Below are positions 44,580 through 53,882 of a stretch of 64,000 bases of DNA, piece after piece. Every line of letters starts with the position of its first letter. Position 1 is the first letter of the stretch. Under the pieces are notes generated by a model that made no database searches, was not told where the DNA came from, and saw only the letters and a list, made by a program, of their open reading frames with translations. The stretch is from Streptomyces sp. CB02056 (lineage in GTDB: Bacteria; Actinomycetota; Actinomycetes; Streptomycetales; Streptomycetaceae), in contig NZ_LIPD01000007.1 in assembly GCF_001905545.1 (NCBI RefSeq), positions 689,045 to 753,044 of the forward strand, read 5' to 3'. The translations under genes were made by a program, and so were the position numbers.

Positions 44580-45986
44580 ATGCCCACCGCACGCACCCGC
44601 AGGTGGCCGGCCCGGACCGCCGCCGTCCTGGCCGCCACCGCCCTGGCCGCCGGCGCCGCGCTGCCCGCCGCCGAGGCCAAGCCGCCCAAGGGCGACACCG
44701 CCCGGATCAGCGAGACCGCCAAGGGCGAGCAGCTCAACGGCCCCTCGACCGCACTCGGACTGAGCGAGGACGGCCGCTCCGCCCTGTTCACCTCCGCCGC
44801 GACCAACCTGCTGCCCGGAACAGGCACCCCCAACTCCGACGAGGTCTACGTCCGCGACCTGCGCAACGGCCACGTCGAGAAGGTCAGCGTCGCCGACGAC
44901 GGCTCCCCGCTGAACGCCCCCACCACCGACGCCTCGATCAGCGCCGACAGCCGGTACGTGGCCTTCAGCACCACCGCCACCAACGTGGTGCCCGGCCAGC
45001 CGGCCCACCCCAGCGACGTCTTCGTCCGCGACCGCTGGACCGGGCACACCGAACTGGTCACCGCCGCCGCCCTGCCGGGCGCCGAGGACCAGAGCGGCTT
45101 CGGATCCACCAGCCCCAGCATCAGCCGGGACGGCCGCTACGTCGCCTACGTCTCCAACCGCTCCGACCTCGCCCCGGGCCCCGTGCGGCGCGGCAGGAAC
45201 AATATCTACGTCACCGACCGCTGGACCCGCACCAGCCGCCTGGTCACCGTCGGCGCGGACGGCGAGCCCGCCAGCAACTACTCCCTCGATCCGATGATCA
45301 GCGCGGACGGCTCCGCCATCGCCTTCACCTCCCGGGCCGGCAACCTGCTCCCGGAGGTTCCGGCCGCCCCCGCCGGCCCCGGTTCCGACGAGACCGGCTC
45401 CGACGCCGGGTCGCCGGGAGTGACCGGCGGGCCCATGCACCACCCCTCCTACGTCTGGAAGGCCGCCACCGGCACGATCGTCGCCGGCAGCGTGGACGGC
45501 ACCGGGCAGCTGAGCGGCAGCAGCGACGGCCGAATCAGCCCCGACGGCCGCTACGCCGTCTACAGCGTCGCCGTCTACGGCACCGGTCTGCCCGGCCACG
45601 GCGGCGTCCGGCTGGACGTGTACGTCCACGACCTGGCCACCGGCAAGGTCACCGAGGTCAGCGCCGGCCTGCCGGGCACCACGGCGAACGGGTCCTCCTC
45701 CGGCGCCGTCATGACGGCCGACGACCGCTGGGTCTACTTCGACTCCTCCGCCGGCAACCTGCTCCCCGACGACGTCAGGAACCAGAGCAGCGTCTACCGC
45801 CGCGACCTGTGGACCGGCCGGATCGAACGGGTCAGCCTCACCCGGGACGGCGCGCCGACCACCTCCCCCTCCTACAGTCCGTCCGTGGACGCCACCGGAG
45901 ACGCGGTGCTCTTCACCGCCGACGACGGCGACCTGGTCCCGGGGGACACCAACGCCGTCACGGACGCCTTCCTCCGCCGCCTGTGA
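44580..45986 (+). CDS. Secreted TolB/PD40-like beta-propeller protein, paralogue 2
   Basis: A 468-residue exported protein, signal peptide RTAAVLAATALAAGAALPAAEA, mature start KPPKGDTARISETAKGEQLNG. Blades repeat the pattern ISADSRYVAFSTTATNVVPG and SDVFVRDRWTGHTELV. Among the four paralogues its N-terminal half is closest to paralogue 3. The ATG at 44580 has GGGGAGGAAG 6 nt upstream; the frame is open 41 codons further but that stretch covers the promoter. Role unknown; probably a surface or extracellular binding protein. Confidence 0.85.
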   Translation: MPTARTRRWPARTAAVLAATALAAGAALPAAEAKPPKGDTARISETAKGEQLNGPSTALGLSEDGRSALFTSAATNLLPGTGTPNSDEVYVRDLRNGHVEKVSVADDGSPLNAPTTDASISADSRYVAFSTTATNVVPGQPAHPSDVFVRDRWTGHTELVTAAALPGAEDQSGFGSTSPSISRDGRYVAYVSNRSDLAPGPVRRGRNNIYVTDRWTRTSRLVTVGADGEPASNYSLDPMISADGSAIAFTSRAGNLLPEVPAAPAGPGSDETGSDAGSPGVTGGPMHHPSYVWKAATGTIVAGSVDGTGQLSGSSDGRISPDGRYAVYSVAVYGTGLPGHGGVRLDVYVHDLATGKVTEVSAGLPGTTANGSSSGAVMTADDRWVYFDSSAGNLLPDDVRNQSSVYRRDLWTGRIERVSLTRDGAPTTSPSYSPSVDATGDAVLFTADDGDLVPGDTNAVTDAFLRRL

Positions 45987-46017
45987 CGGCCTGACCGCCA
46001 CTCATCTCCCTTATGGC

Positions 46018-46089
46018 ATACGACCGGTGGCGTATTTCCGCCCGAGATCGCCGCCGGTCGTTGACCGATGATCCGTACGACGCTTGGCT
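46018..46089 (+). promoter_or_regulatory. Conserved promoter module, copy 3
   Basis: ATACG (46018-46022), 8 nt, CGTAT (46031-46035), 25 nt, TTGACC (46061-46066), 17 nt, TTGGCT (46084-46089). The downstream leader resembles copy 1 (TTGGCTCT, then AACCGGGCC and GATCCATG) rather than copies 2 and 4. Confidence 0.78.
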
Positions 46090-46149
46090 CTCCTCAAACC
46101 GGGCCGCGGGGGTCGTGGGCCCGGGACCGCCACCAGGGGAGGACGATCC

Positions 46150-47532
46150 ATGACGCACACACCCGCCCGACGCCGGCTCGCCCGCGCCGCCGCCGTGCTG
46201 GCCGCCACCGCCGTGGCCGCCGGCGCGGCGCTGCCCGCCGCCGAGGCCAAGCCGCCCAAGGGCGACACCGCCCGGATCAGCGAGACCGCCAAGGGCGAGC
46301 AGCTCAACGGGGACTCCGTCGCGCTCGGGCTGAGCGAGGACGGCCGCTCCGCGCTCTTCACCTCGACCGCGACCAACCTGCTGCCGGAACCCGGCACCCC
46401 GAACTCCGACGAGGTCTACGTCCGCGACCTGCGCAACGGGCACGTCGAGAAGGTCAGCGTCGCCGACGACGGCTCCCGGCTGAACGCCCCCACCAGCGAG
46501 GCCTCGATCAGCGCCGACGGCCGGTACGTGGCCTTCAGCACCAGCGCCACCAACGTGGTGCCGGGCCAGGTGGTGCGCAGCAGCGACGTCTTCGTCCGCG
46601 ACCGCTGGACCGGGCACACCGAGCCGGTCGGCCCGGGCGGCTCCCCCGACGGCGCGTTCTCCGCCGAGCCCTCGCTGAGCCGGGACGGCCGCTACATCGC
46701 CTACACCTCCAACCGCACCGACCTCGCCCCGGGCTCGAATCCGCGCTACTTCAGCGTCCTCGTCACCGACCGCTGGACCGGCACCACCCGGGTGGTCACC
46801 ACCGGCGCGGACGGTGAGGCCCCCAACAACTCCTCCTACGGTGTGACGATCAGCGCGGACGGCTCCACCGTCGGCTTCAGCTCCCGGGCCGGCAACCTGC
46901 TCCCGCAGGACCCGGCCGCCACCGAACCGGGCGCCGGCACCGACGGCACCGACGCCGGTGCGCCCGGACTGGCCAAGCCCCGCTTCTACCCCTACTTCGT
47001 CTGGAAGGCCGACACCGGCAAGGTCTCCGGCGCCAGCGTGGACGACCAGGGCTACCTGCGCGGCACCAGCATCGGCCCCCGGCTCAGCCCGGACGGCCGC
47101 TACGCCCTCTTCGGCCTGCCGGTCCACATCGGCCGGCCCGGCTCCTACCGCTACCGGATGGACCTGTACGCCCGGGAGCTGGCCACCGGCAAACTGACCT
47201 GGCTCAACGCCTTCCTGCCCGGCACCACGACCACCGAGGGCGCCCACTACCCCGCCATGACCTTCGACGGCCGCTGGGTCTACTTCGACTCCAGCGCCGA
47301 CAACCTCGTCCCCGGCGACACCAACGGCGTCAGCGACATCTTCCGCCGCGACCTGAGGACCGGGGCGATCGAACGGGTCAGCCTCACCCGGGACGGCGGG
47401 CAGAGCACCACCGGCTCCACGGCCCCGTTCGTCGACTTCGCCGGCGACACGGTGCTCTTCACCGCCGGTGACGGCAACCTGGTGCCGGGCGACAGCAACG
47501 GCGCCGCGGACGTCTTCCTGCGCCGCCCGTGA
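46150..47532 (+). CDS. Secreted TolB/PD40-like beta-propeller protein, paralogue 3
   Basis: A 460-residue exported protein with signal peptide RAAAVLAATAVAAGAALPAAEA and the mature start KPPKGDTARISETAKGEQLNG shared with paralogue 2. Blade signatures include TNSRYV-like ISADGRYVAFSTSATNVVPG, SDVFVRDRWTGHTEPV and VYFDSSADNLVPGDTNGVSD. The variable segment in the middle (GAGTDGTDAGAPGLAKPRFYPYF) differs in length among paralogues. Ribosome site GGGGAGGACGATCC. No enzymatic motif found. Confidence 0.85.
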   Translation: MTHTPARRRLARAAAVLAATAVAAGAALPAAEAKPPKGDTARISETAKGEQLNGDSVALGLSEDGRSALFTSTATNLLPEPGTPNSDEVYVRDLRNGHVEKVSVADDGSRLNAPTSEASISADGRYVAFSTSATNVVPGQVVRSSDVFVRDRWTGHTEPVGPGGSPDGAFSAEPSLSRDGRYIAYTSNRTDLAPGSNPRYFSVLVTDRWTGTTRVVTTGADGEAPNNSSYGVTISADGSTVGFSSRAGNLLPQDPAATEPGAGTDGTDAGAPGLAKPRFYPYFVWKADTGKVSGASVDDQGYLRGTSIGPRLSPDGRYALFGLPVHIGRPGSYRYRMDLYARELATGKLTWLNAFLPGTTTTEGAHYPAMTFDGRWVYFDSSADNLVPGDTNGVSDIFRRDLRTGAIERVSLTRDGGQSTTGSTAPFVDFAGDTVLFTAGDGNLVPGDSNGAADVFLRRP

Positions 47533-47552
47533 TGGCCTGATTCCCTTGCGGC

Positions 47553-47650
47553 ATACGTCTGTTGACGTATTTTCAGCCGAGATCACCCGAGGACGTTGAC
47601 CCCCCTGCCCTCCCGACGGTTGGCTCGGCGAAAGCCCGCCGTCGGGAGGG
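47553..47650 (+). promoter_or_regulatory. Conserved promoter module, copy 4, with perfect inverted repeat around -10
   Basis: ATACG (47553-47557), 8 nt, CGTAT (47566-47570), 25 nt, TTGACC (47596-47601), 18 nt, TTGGCT (47620-47625). CCCTCCCGACGG (47608-47619) and CCGTCGGGAGGG (47639-47650) are perfectly complementary and flank the -10. Confidence 0.78.
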
Positions 47651-47684
47651 AGCCCGGCCGGGCGATCAGAGGGGGGAAGACCTC

Positions 47685-49301
47685 ATGTCCCGTACCACCC
47701 GGACGACCCGCAACCGGTGGCTGGCCGGTGGCGGCGGCATCCTGGCCGCGGCCGCCGTGCTCGCCGTCACCGCCGCCCCGGCCCAGGCCGCCCCACTGCC
47801 GCGCGGCACCACCCAGGTCAGCGTCGGGCCGAACGGCGCGGCGCCCGACAACCTGTCGACCACCCAGGGCATCAGCGCCAACGGCCGCTACGCCCTGTTC
47901 ACCTCCCGGGCCACGAACCTGCTGCCCAACCCCCCGGTGGGCTGGAGCAACGCCTATGTGAAGGACCTGCGCACCGGCCGCCTCGAACAGGTCAACCTGT
48001 CCGACGCGGGCGGGGCGCTGAGCGGCTCGACCGACCAGGCCGGGATCAGCGCCGACGGCCGCTACGTCGTCTTCGACAGCGAGGACGAGAACGTGGCGCC
48101 CGGCGCGCAGGTCAAGAACCGCACCGAGGTGTACATCAGGGACCGCAGGACCGGCCGCACCGAGCTGGTCAGCGACAGCCCCACCAACACCGACGCCGAC
48201 CAGTACCACGGCTCGTACAACGCGCAGGTCAGCGGCAACGGCCGGTACGTGGTCTTCGTGTCCTCCCGGAAGGACCTGGACCCGACCGTCGTGGAGCCGG
48301 AGCCGGAGCCCGACTCCGGCACCGCCCCCTCGCTCGCCAGGCCCTACACCTGGAAGATCAACGTCTACCTCACCGACCGCTGGACCCACACCACCCGGCT
48401 GGTCACCCGCGACGTGCACGGCAAGCCGGGCGAGAGCACCTCCTTCCGGCCGACGATCAGCGCGGACGGCCGCACCATCGGCTTCGGCTCCATCTCCAAC
48501 CTGCTGCCGGACGAGCAGGCGCCCGGACTCGCCGCCGCGACCACCGCCGCCGCGGCCGCTCCCGCCGACGTGGACCTCACCCCGAGCGCCGCCGAGGCCG
48601 CGCGCCAGAACGTCCCGCAGAACGCGGCGCAGCCGACCCTGGCCCGTCCGAACGCCGCTCCCTACTACACCTACGACGTACGGTCCGGGAAGATCACGGC
48701 GGTGAGCGCGGGCCTCGACGGCCAGATCGGCAGCGCCAGCTTCGAGGCGACGATCAGCCCCGACGGACGGCACGCGGTCTACACCCTGGCCGAGCCCGGC
48801 GGCTCGACCGGCGGCCACCGCTCCCACACCGTGCTCTACGTCCGGGACCTCAAGAAGGGCACCGTGACGAAGGTCAGCGGCGGCCTGCCGGGCACCAGTT
48901 CGGTCGGCTCCTCCGACCACGGCTCGATCACCGCCGACAACCGCTGGATCTACTTCGAGTCCGCCGCCGACAACCTGGTGGCCGGCCCGCAGCACCCCGG
49001 CTGGGACGTCTACCGCCAGGACCTGCGCACCGGCCGCACCGAGCGGGTCTCCACCGCGCCGGACGGCTCGTTCGGCAACGGTTCGTCGCGGGACCCGGTC
49101 GTGGCCGCCTCGGGCCGGACCGTGCTGTTCGACTCGACCAGCGGCAACCTGGTCGCCGGCGCCGACGGCCCGGCGGCGGAGGAGAACACCCAGGTGTTCG
49201 CCAAGCCCGCGGGCCGCCACCAGGGCCTCGACGCCGCCCAGGACGACGACGGCCAGGGCGACGACCAGGGTGACGGTCAGGGCGAGGGCTGGGACGACTG
49301 A
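47685..49301 (+). CDS. Secreted TolB/PD40-like beta-propeller protein, paralogue 4
   Basis: A 538-residue exported protein, the most divergent of the four. After the signal peptide (GGGILAAAAVLAVTAAPAQA) it starts PLPRGTTQVSVGPNGAAPDN instead of KPPKGDTAR, has a longer central insert rich in Ala (about residues 285-325) and ends in an acidic Asp/Gly/Gln tail (QDDDGQGDDQGDGQGEGWDD). Blades remain recognisable (ISADGRYVVFDSEDENVAPG, NVYLTDRWTHTTRLVT). The acidic tail could bind calcium or cell-wall cations; that is inference. It ends before a strong terminator. Confidence 0.83.
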   Translation: MSRTTRTTRNRWLAGGGGILAAAAVLAVTAAPAQAAPLPRGTTQVSVGPNGAAPDNLSTTQGISANGRYALFTSRATNLLPNPPVGWSNAYVKDLRTGRLEQVNLSDAGGALSGSTDQAGISADGRYVVFDSEDENVAPGAQVKNRTEVYIRDRRTGRTELVSDSPTNTDADQYHGSYNAQVSGNGRYVVFVSSRKDLDPTVVEPEPEPDSGTAPSLARPYTWKINVYLTDRWTHTTRLVTRDVHGKPGESTSFRPTISADGRTIGFGSISNLLPDEQAPGLAAATTAAAAAPADVDLTPSAAEAARQNVPQNAAQPTLARPNAAPYYTYDVRSGKITAVSAGLDGQIGSASFEATISPDGRHAVYTLAEPGGSTGGHRSHTVLYVRDLKKGTVTKVSGGLPGTSSVGSSDHGSITADNRWIYFESAADNLVAGPQHPGWDVYRQDLRTGRTERVSTAPDGSFGNGSSRDPVVAASGRTVLFDSTSGNLVAGADGPAAEENTQVFAKPAGRHQGLDAAQDDDGQGDDQGDGQGEGWDD

Positions 49302-49326
49302 CCGGCCGCCGCCCGAAAACCGCGAC

Positions 49327-49363
49327 GGGGGCGGGACGTCGGCTGGGCCGGCGTCCCGCCCCC
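49327..49363 (+). terminator. Terminator after the propeller array
   Basis: A 16-bp stem (49327-49342 with 49348-49363) of GGGGGCGGGACGTCGG / CCGGCGTCCCGCCCCC, with one wobble pair and the loop CTGGG. Confidence 0.65.
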
Positions 49364-49446
49364 GCAGCGGGAGGGTGGGGCAGGTGGTCTCTGGTCCGTA
49401 CGGCACGGGGCGGATCGATTCGCCTGCGCCGCACGGCGGTTGGTGA

Positions 49447-49488
49447 GCCCGTGGGCCGGACCGATTCCGAGCGGTCCGGCCCACGGGC
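49447..49488 (-). terminator. Terminator of the kbl-tdh operon
   Basis: A perfect 17-bp stem, GCCCGTGGGCCGGACCG (49447-49463) / CGGTCCGGCCCACGGGC (49472-49488), with an 8-nt loop, 15 nt after the kbl stop. Confidence 0.7.
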
Positions 49489-49502
49489 GGCCTGGGTGGA
49501 GG

Positions 49503-50696
<1,194 letters not shown>

Positions 50697-50712
50697 TGCG
50701 GTCTCCTCAATC

Positions 50713-50760
50713 AGTTCGGCGGGGCGGTTCGGCGGGTTCGGCGGGGGAGCTTCGGCGGGG
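50713..50760. repeat. Short repeats between tdh and kbl
   Basis: Four copies of TTCGGCGGG, at irregular 6-10 nt steps, fill most of the 75-bp tdh-kbl spacer. Confidence 0.5.
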
Positions 50761-50771
50761 CTGAGCCGGGC

Positions 50772-51800
50772 TCAGGCGGTCCAGTCGAGGATGATCTTGC
50801 CGCAGTTGCCGCTCGCGGCGTCGTCGAAGGCGGCCTCGAAATCGGTGGCGGCGTAGCGGCCGGTGATCACCGGGGCGAGGTCCAGGCCGCCCTCCAGCAG
50901 CACGGACATCGCGTACCAGGTCTCGAACATCTCCCGGCCGTAGATGCCCTTGATGGTGATCATCGAGGTGACGATCGAGGCCCAGTCCACCGGGAACTGC
51001 TCGGCGGGCAGGCCGAGCATGGCGATCTTCCCGCCGTGGGTCATGTTGGCGATCATCGACTGCATCGCCTCGGGGCGGCCGGACATCTCCAGGCCGACGT
51101 CGAAGCCCTCGCGCAGGCCGAGCTTCTGTTGGCCCTCCTCGATGGTGTGCTGCGACACGTCCAGCGCCAGCGTCACACCGACCTTGCGGGCCAGGTCGAG
51201 GCGGTACGGGGAGACGTCGGTGATCATCACGTTGCGGGCGCCGGCGTGCTTGGCGACGGCGGCGGCCATGATGCCGATCGGGCCGGCGCCGGTGACCAGC
51301 ACGTCCTCGCCGACCAGCGGGAAGGACAGCGCGGTGTGCACGGCGTTGCCGAACGGGTCGAAGATCGCGGCCACGTCCAGGTCGACCGGCACCCGGTGCA
51401 CCCACACGTTGGAGGCGGGCAGCGCCACGTACTCGGCGAACGCGCCGTCCCGGTTCACGCCCAGGCCGACAGTGTTGCGGCACAGGTGGCGGCGGCCGGC
51501 CTGGCAGTTGCGGCACTTGCCGCAGACCAGGTGGCCCTCGCCGCTGACCAGGTCGCCGACCGCGATGTCCGTGACGCCGGCACCCAGCTCGGCGACCTCG
51601 CCGACGAACTCGTGGCCGAGCACCAGCGGGGTCCTGATGGTCTGCTGCGCCCAGCCGTCCCACTTGCGGATGTGCAGGTCGGTGCCGCAGATGCCGGTCC
51701 GCAGCACCTTGATCAGCACCTCGCCGGGGCCGATCTCGGGCATGGGGACGTCCATCAGCCAGAGCCCGGGCTCGGCCTGCTGCTTGACGAGTGCCTTCAC
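50772..51800 (-). CDS. tdh: L-threonine 3-dehydrogenase
   Basis: A 342-residue zinc-dependent medium-chain dehydrogenase oxidising L-threonine to 2-amino-3-ketobutyrate with NAD. Catalytic zinc ligands lie in GICGTDLHIRKWDGWA (Cys) and VLGHEFVGEVAELG (His, Glu); the structural zinc Cys cluster is CGKCRNCQAGRRHLC; the cofactor loop is VTGAGPIGIMAAAVAKHAGA. Length and the HIRKWDGWAQ motif are typical of Tdh. First gene of the tdh-kbl operon, with an 18-bp perfect inverted repeat 93 bp upstream. Confidence 0.95.
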   Translation of the reverse strand: MKALVKQQAEPGLWLMDVPMPEIGPGEVLIKVLRTGICGTDLHIRKWDGWAQQTIRTPLVLGHEFVGEVAELGAGVTDIAVGDLVSGEGHLVCGKCRNCQAGRRHLCRNTVGLGVNRDGAFAEYVALPASNVWVHRVPVDLDVAAIFDPFGNAVHTALSFPLVGEDVLVTGAGPIGIMAAAVAKHAGARNVMITDVSPYRLDLARKVGVTLALDVSQHTIEEGQQKLGLREGFDVGLEMSGRPEAMQSMIANMTHGGKIAMLGLPAEQFPVDWASIVTSMITIKGIYGREMFETWYAMSVLLEGGLDLAPVITGRYAATDFEAAFDDAASGNCGKIILDWTA

Positions 51801-52333
51801 GGCGGCTCCTGACGTGCGGGTGGGACGGCCTGCGGGTACGGGGGCAGGCCGAGGAGGCCCGGTTCGGCCGCTCCTGGCGGACGCGCTCCGGGCAGGCAGA
51901 AATCTGCCTGGTCGGAGGGGGTGCGGTCCATCGAGGAATTCTTAAGGGCGGCCACAGCTGGGCTGAACGATCGTGCCCGAGCGGTGGTCGGCGGCGGGTG
52001 CGCGGGCTGGCGCGGCGTGCCGGTGCTCACCCGTCCGGCCGAGCGCGGGCCCGGCGCCGCGACCCCGCGCGGCGGCCGGCCGGCCGACCCACCCCGGGCC
52101 CGTACTCGACCCTCGGAGTGGACGACCACCGGCCGCCAGCCGGGCGGGGCACTCGGCTGACGGTGCTCCCGTTCGGTCCAGTCGGCCGCCGACCCGCGCG
52201 CGGCGGTACGAGGCGGGTGCTTACGGTGACGACGTTCCCCCACGGCCCCGTGGAGCAGCGCTCCGGCCCGGCCGAGCCGCGCTCCGGGGCCCTTCGCCAC
52301 GGGGCCGTCCGCCCCAGAGAGGCGCCTGCGCCG
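51801..52333. other. Intergenic region between tdh and the serine hydrolase
   Basis: A 533-bp divergent stretch. Apart from the inverted repeat at 51893-51910 and the AT-rich GAATTCTTAAG patch near 51941, I see no supported gene; small open frames here lack ribosome sites and family resemblance. Confidence 0.45.
51893..51910. promoter_or_regulatory. Perfect 18-bp inverted repeat upstream of tdh
   Basis: CAGGCAGA-AA-TCTGCCTG. On the minus strand an AT-rich TTAAGAATTC segment (about 51942-51951) lies roughly 35 nt upstream of it and could hold the -10, so the repeat would cover the early transcribed region, a repressor position. Confidence 0.5.
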
Positions 52334-53803
52334 ATGACCGACACCCGACGGCCGCGACCGTCCGTTCCCCGCTCCGTTCGCGTCCCCCGCTCCGTCCGGG
52401 CGGCCTCCGCCGTACGGGTGGCCTCCGCCGCCCTCGCGCTGACCGGCCTGCTCGCCGTCTCCGCCTGCTCCGGGGAGTCGAAGCCCGCACGGCAGGCCGG
52501 TCCGGCGGTGACCGCCGAACCGGCCGCGCTCAGCCCGTCCGCCACGCCGGGCGGCAGCCCCTCCGGCGGGGTGGTGCCGCTCACCACGGCCGTCACGACC
52601 CAGCTGGACGACGCGATCAAGCAGGTGATGGGCCAGGTCGCCATCCCCGGGGTGATCGTCGACTACGCCACCCCCGACGGCAGTTACCAGCGCGCCTTCG
52701 GCGTCGCCGACAAGGACGCGGGGACCCCGATGACCCCCGACCTGTACATGCGGATCGGCAGCGTCACCAAGACCTTCACCACCACCGCCGTCCTGCGGCT
52801 GGTGGACCAGGGCAAGCTGGGCCTGGACGACCCGGTCTCCAAGTACGTCCCGAACGTGCCCGGCGGCGACGGCATCACCCTGCGCCAGCTCGGCGACATG
52901 CGCAGCGGCCTGTTCAACTACACCCTGGACTCCGACTTCCAGCAGGCCTTCTTCAACGACCCGAGCCGCCCCTTCACCCCGGACCAGCTGCTCGCGTACG
53001 CGTTCAAGCACCCGGCCAACTTCCAGCCGGACGCCCAGTTCGAGTACTCCAACACCAACCTGATCGTGCTCGGCCTGGTCGTCGAGAAGGTCGGCGGGCA
53101 GCCGCTCCAGGACTTCCTGAACCAGCAGGTGTTCACCCCCGCCGGGCTCACCAAGACCAGCCTGCCGACCGACGCCGCCTTCCCCGACCCGCACGCCCAC
53201 GGCTACACCAACCAGACGCTCACCGGCGCGGTCGAGGACGCCACCACCTGGAACCCCTCCTGGGGCTGGGCGGCCGGCGCCGCCATCTCCACCATCGCCG
53301 ACTTCCGGACCTGGTCGAAGGTGCTGGCCACCGGCGAGCCGCTGCTCAAGCCCGCCACCCAGGCAGAGCGGCTGAAGACCAAGGCCACCGGACCGACCCC
53401 CGACCTCGGCTACGGCTTCGGGGTGTTCACCACCCACGGGTGGATCGGCCACAACGGCTCGCTGCCCGGGTACGAGAGCGTGGTGCTCTACCTGCCGCAG
53501 GCGCAGGCCAGCCTGTCCATCATGCTCAACACCGACATCCTGCACGACGGTTCGGAGCCCTCGACGTTCGTGGCGCGGGCGATCACCCAGATCGTCTCGC
53601 CGAACAACGTCTACACGCTGCCCACCCCGCCCGCCTCGGGCTCGGCCTCCGCCTCCGCCTCCGCGTCTGCGTCTCCCACGGCCTCCCCCACCGCTTCGCC
53701 CTCGGTTTCCCCCACAGCCTCCCCGACCACCTCCCCCACGGCCTCGCCGTCCCCGACGGCCTCGCCCACCGCGGGCGCCACCGCCACGCTGCACATCTCC
53801 TGA
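52334..53803 (+). CDS. Beta-lactamase-related serine hydrolase lipoprotein (class C/DD-carboxypeptidase fold)
   Basis: A 489-residue exported lipoprotein. The lipobox is LAVSAC near residue 46. The serine-hydrolase domain has SxxK as RIGSVTKTFT, the YxN motif as FEYSNTNLI, and the third motif HNG in GWIGHNGSLPGYES (H-x-G replacing KTG). This fits D-alanyl-D-alanine carboxypeptidases and esterases of the class C fold. The C-terminal 55 residues are low-complexity Ser/Ala/Pro/Thr (SPTASPTASPSVSP type), probably a wall-spanning or exposed tail. The ATG at 52334 is chosen because the lipobox then lies within the first 50 residues. Single gene. Confidence 0.87.
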   Translation: MTDTRRPRPSVPRSVRVPRSVRAASAVRVASAALALTGLLAVSACSGESKPARQAGPAVTAEPAALSPSATPGGSPSGGVVPLTTAVTTQLDDAIKQVMGQVAIPGVIVDYATPDGSYQRAFGVADKDAGTPMTPDLYMRIGSVTKTFTTTAVLRLVDQGKLGLDDPVSKYVPNVPGGDGITLRQLGDMRSGLFNYTLDSDFQQAFFNDPSRPFTPDQLLAYAFKHPANFQPDAQFEYSNTNLIVLGLVVEKVGGQPLQDFLNQQVFTPAGLTKTSLPTDAAFPDPHAHGYTNQTLTGAVEDATTWNPSWGWAAGAAISTIADFRTWSKVLATGEPLLKPATQAERLKTKATGPTPDLGYGFGVFTTHGWIGHNGSLPGYESVVLYLPQAQASLSIMLNTDILHDGSEPSTFVARAITQIVSPNNVYTLPTPPASGSASASASASASPTASPTASPSVSPTASPTTSPTASPSPTASPTAGATATLHIS

Positions 53804-53824
53804 CCCACCCGCTCCGACCGTACG

Positions 53825-53858
53825 GGAGGCCCGACCCGGCTCACCGGGTCGGGCCTCC
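53825..53858. terminator. Bidirectional terminator
   Basis: A perfect 15-bp stem, GGAGGCCCGACCCGG (53825-53839) / CCGGGTCGGGCCTCC (53844-53858), with loop CTCA, between convergent genes. Confidence 0.75.
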
Positions 53859-53882
53859 GTCACGTCCTCGGCCTCCCGGTCC

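Noticed and set aside
51921..52160. Possible small gene of 79 codons between tdh and the serine hydrolase
   Set aside because: No ribosome site or family resemblance; Arg/Pro/Gly-rich composition typical of chance frames.
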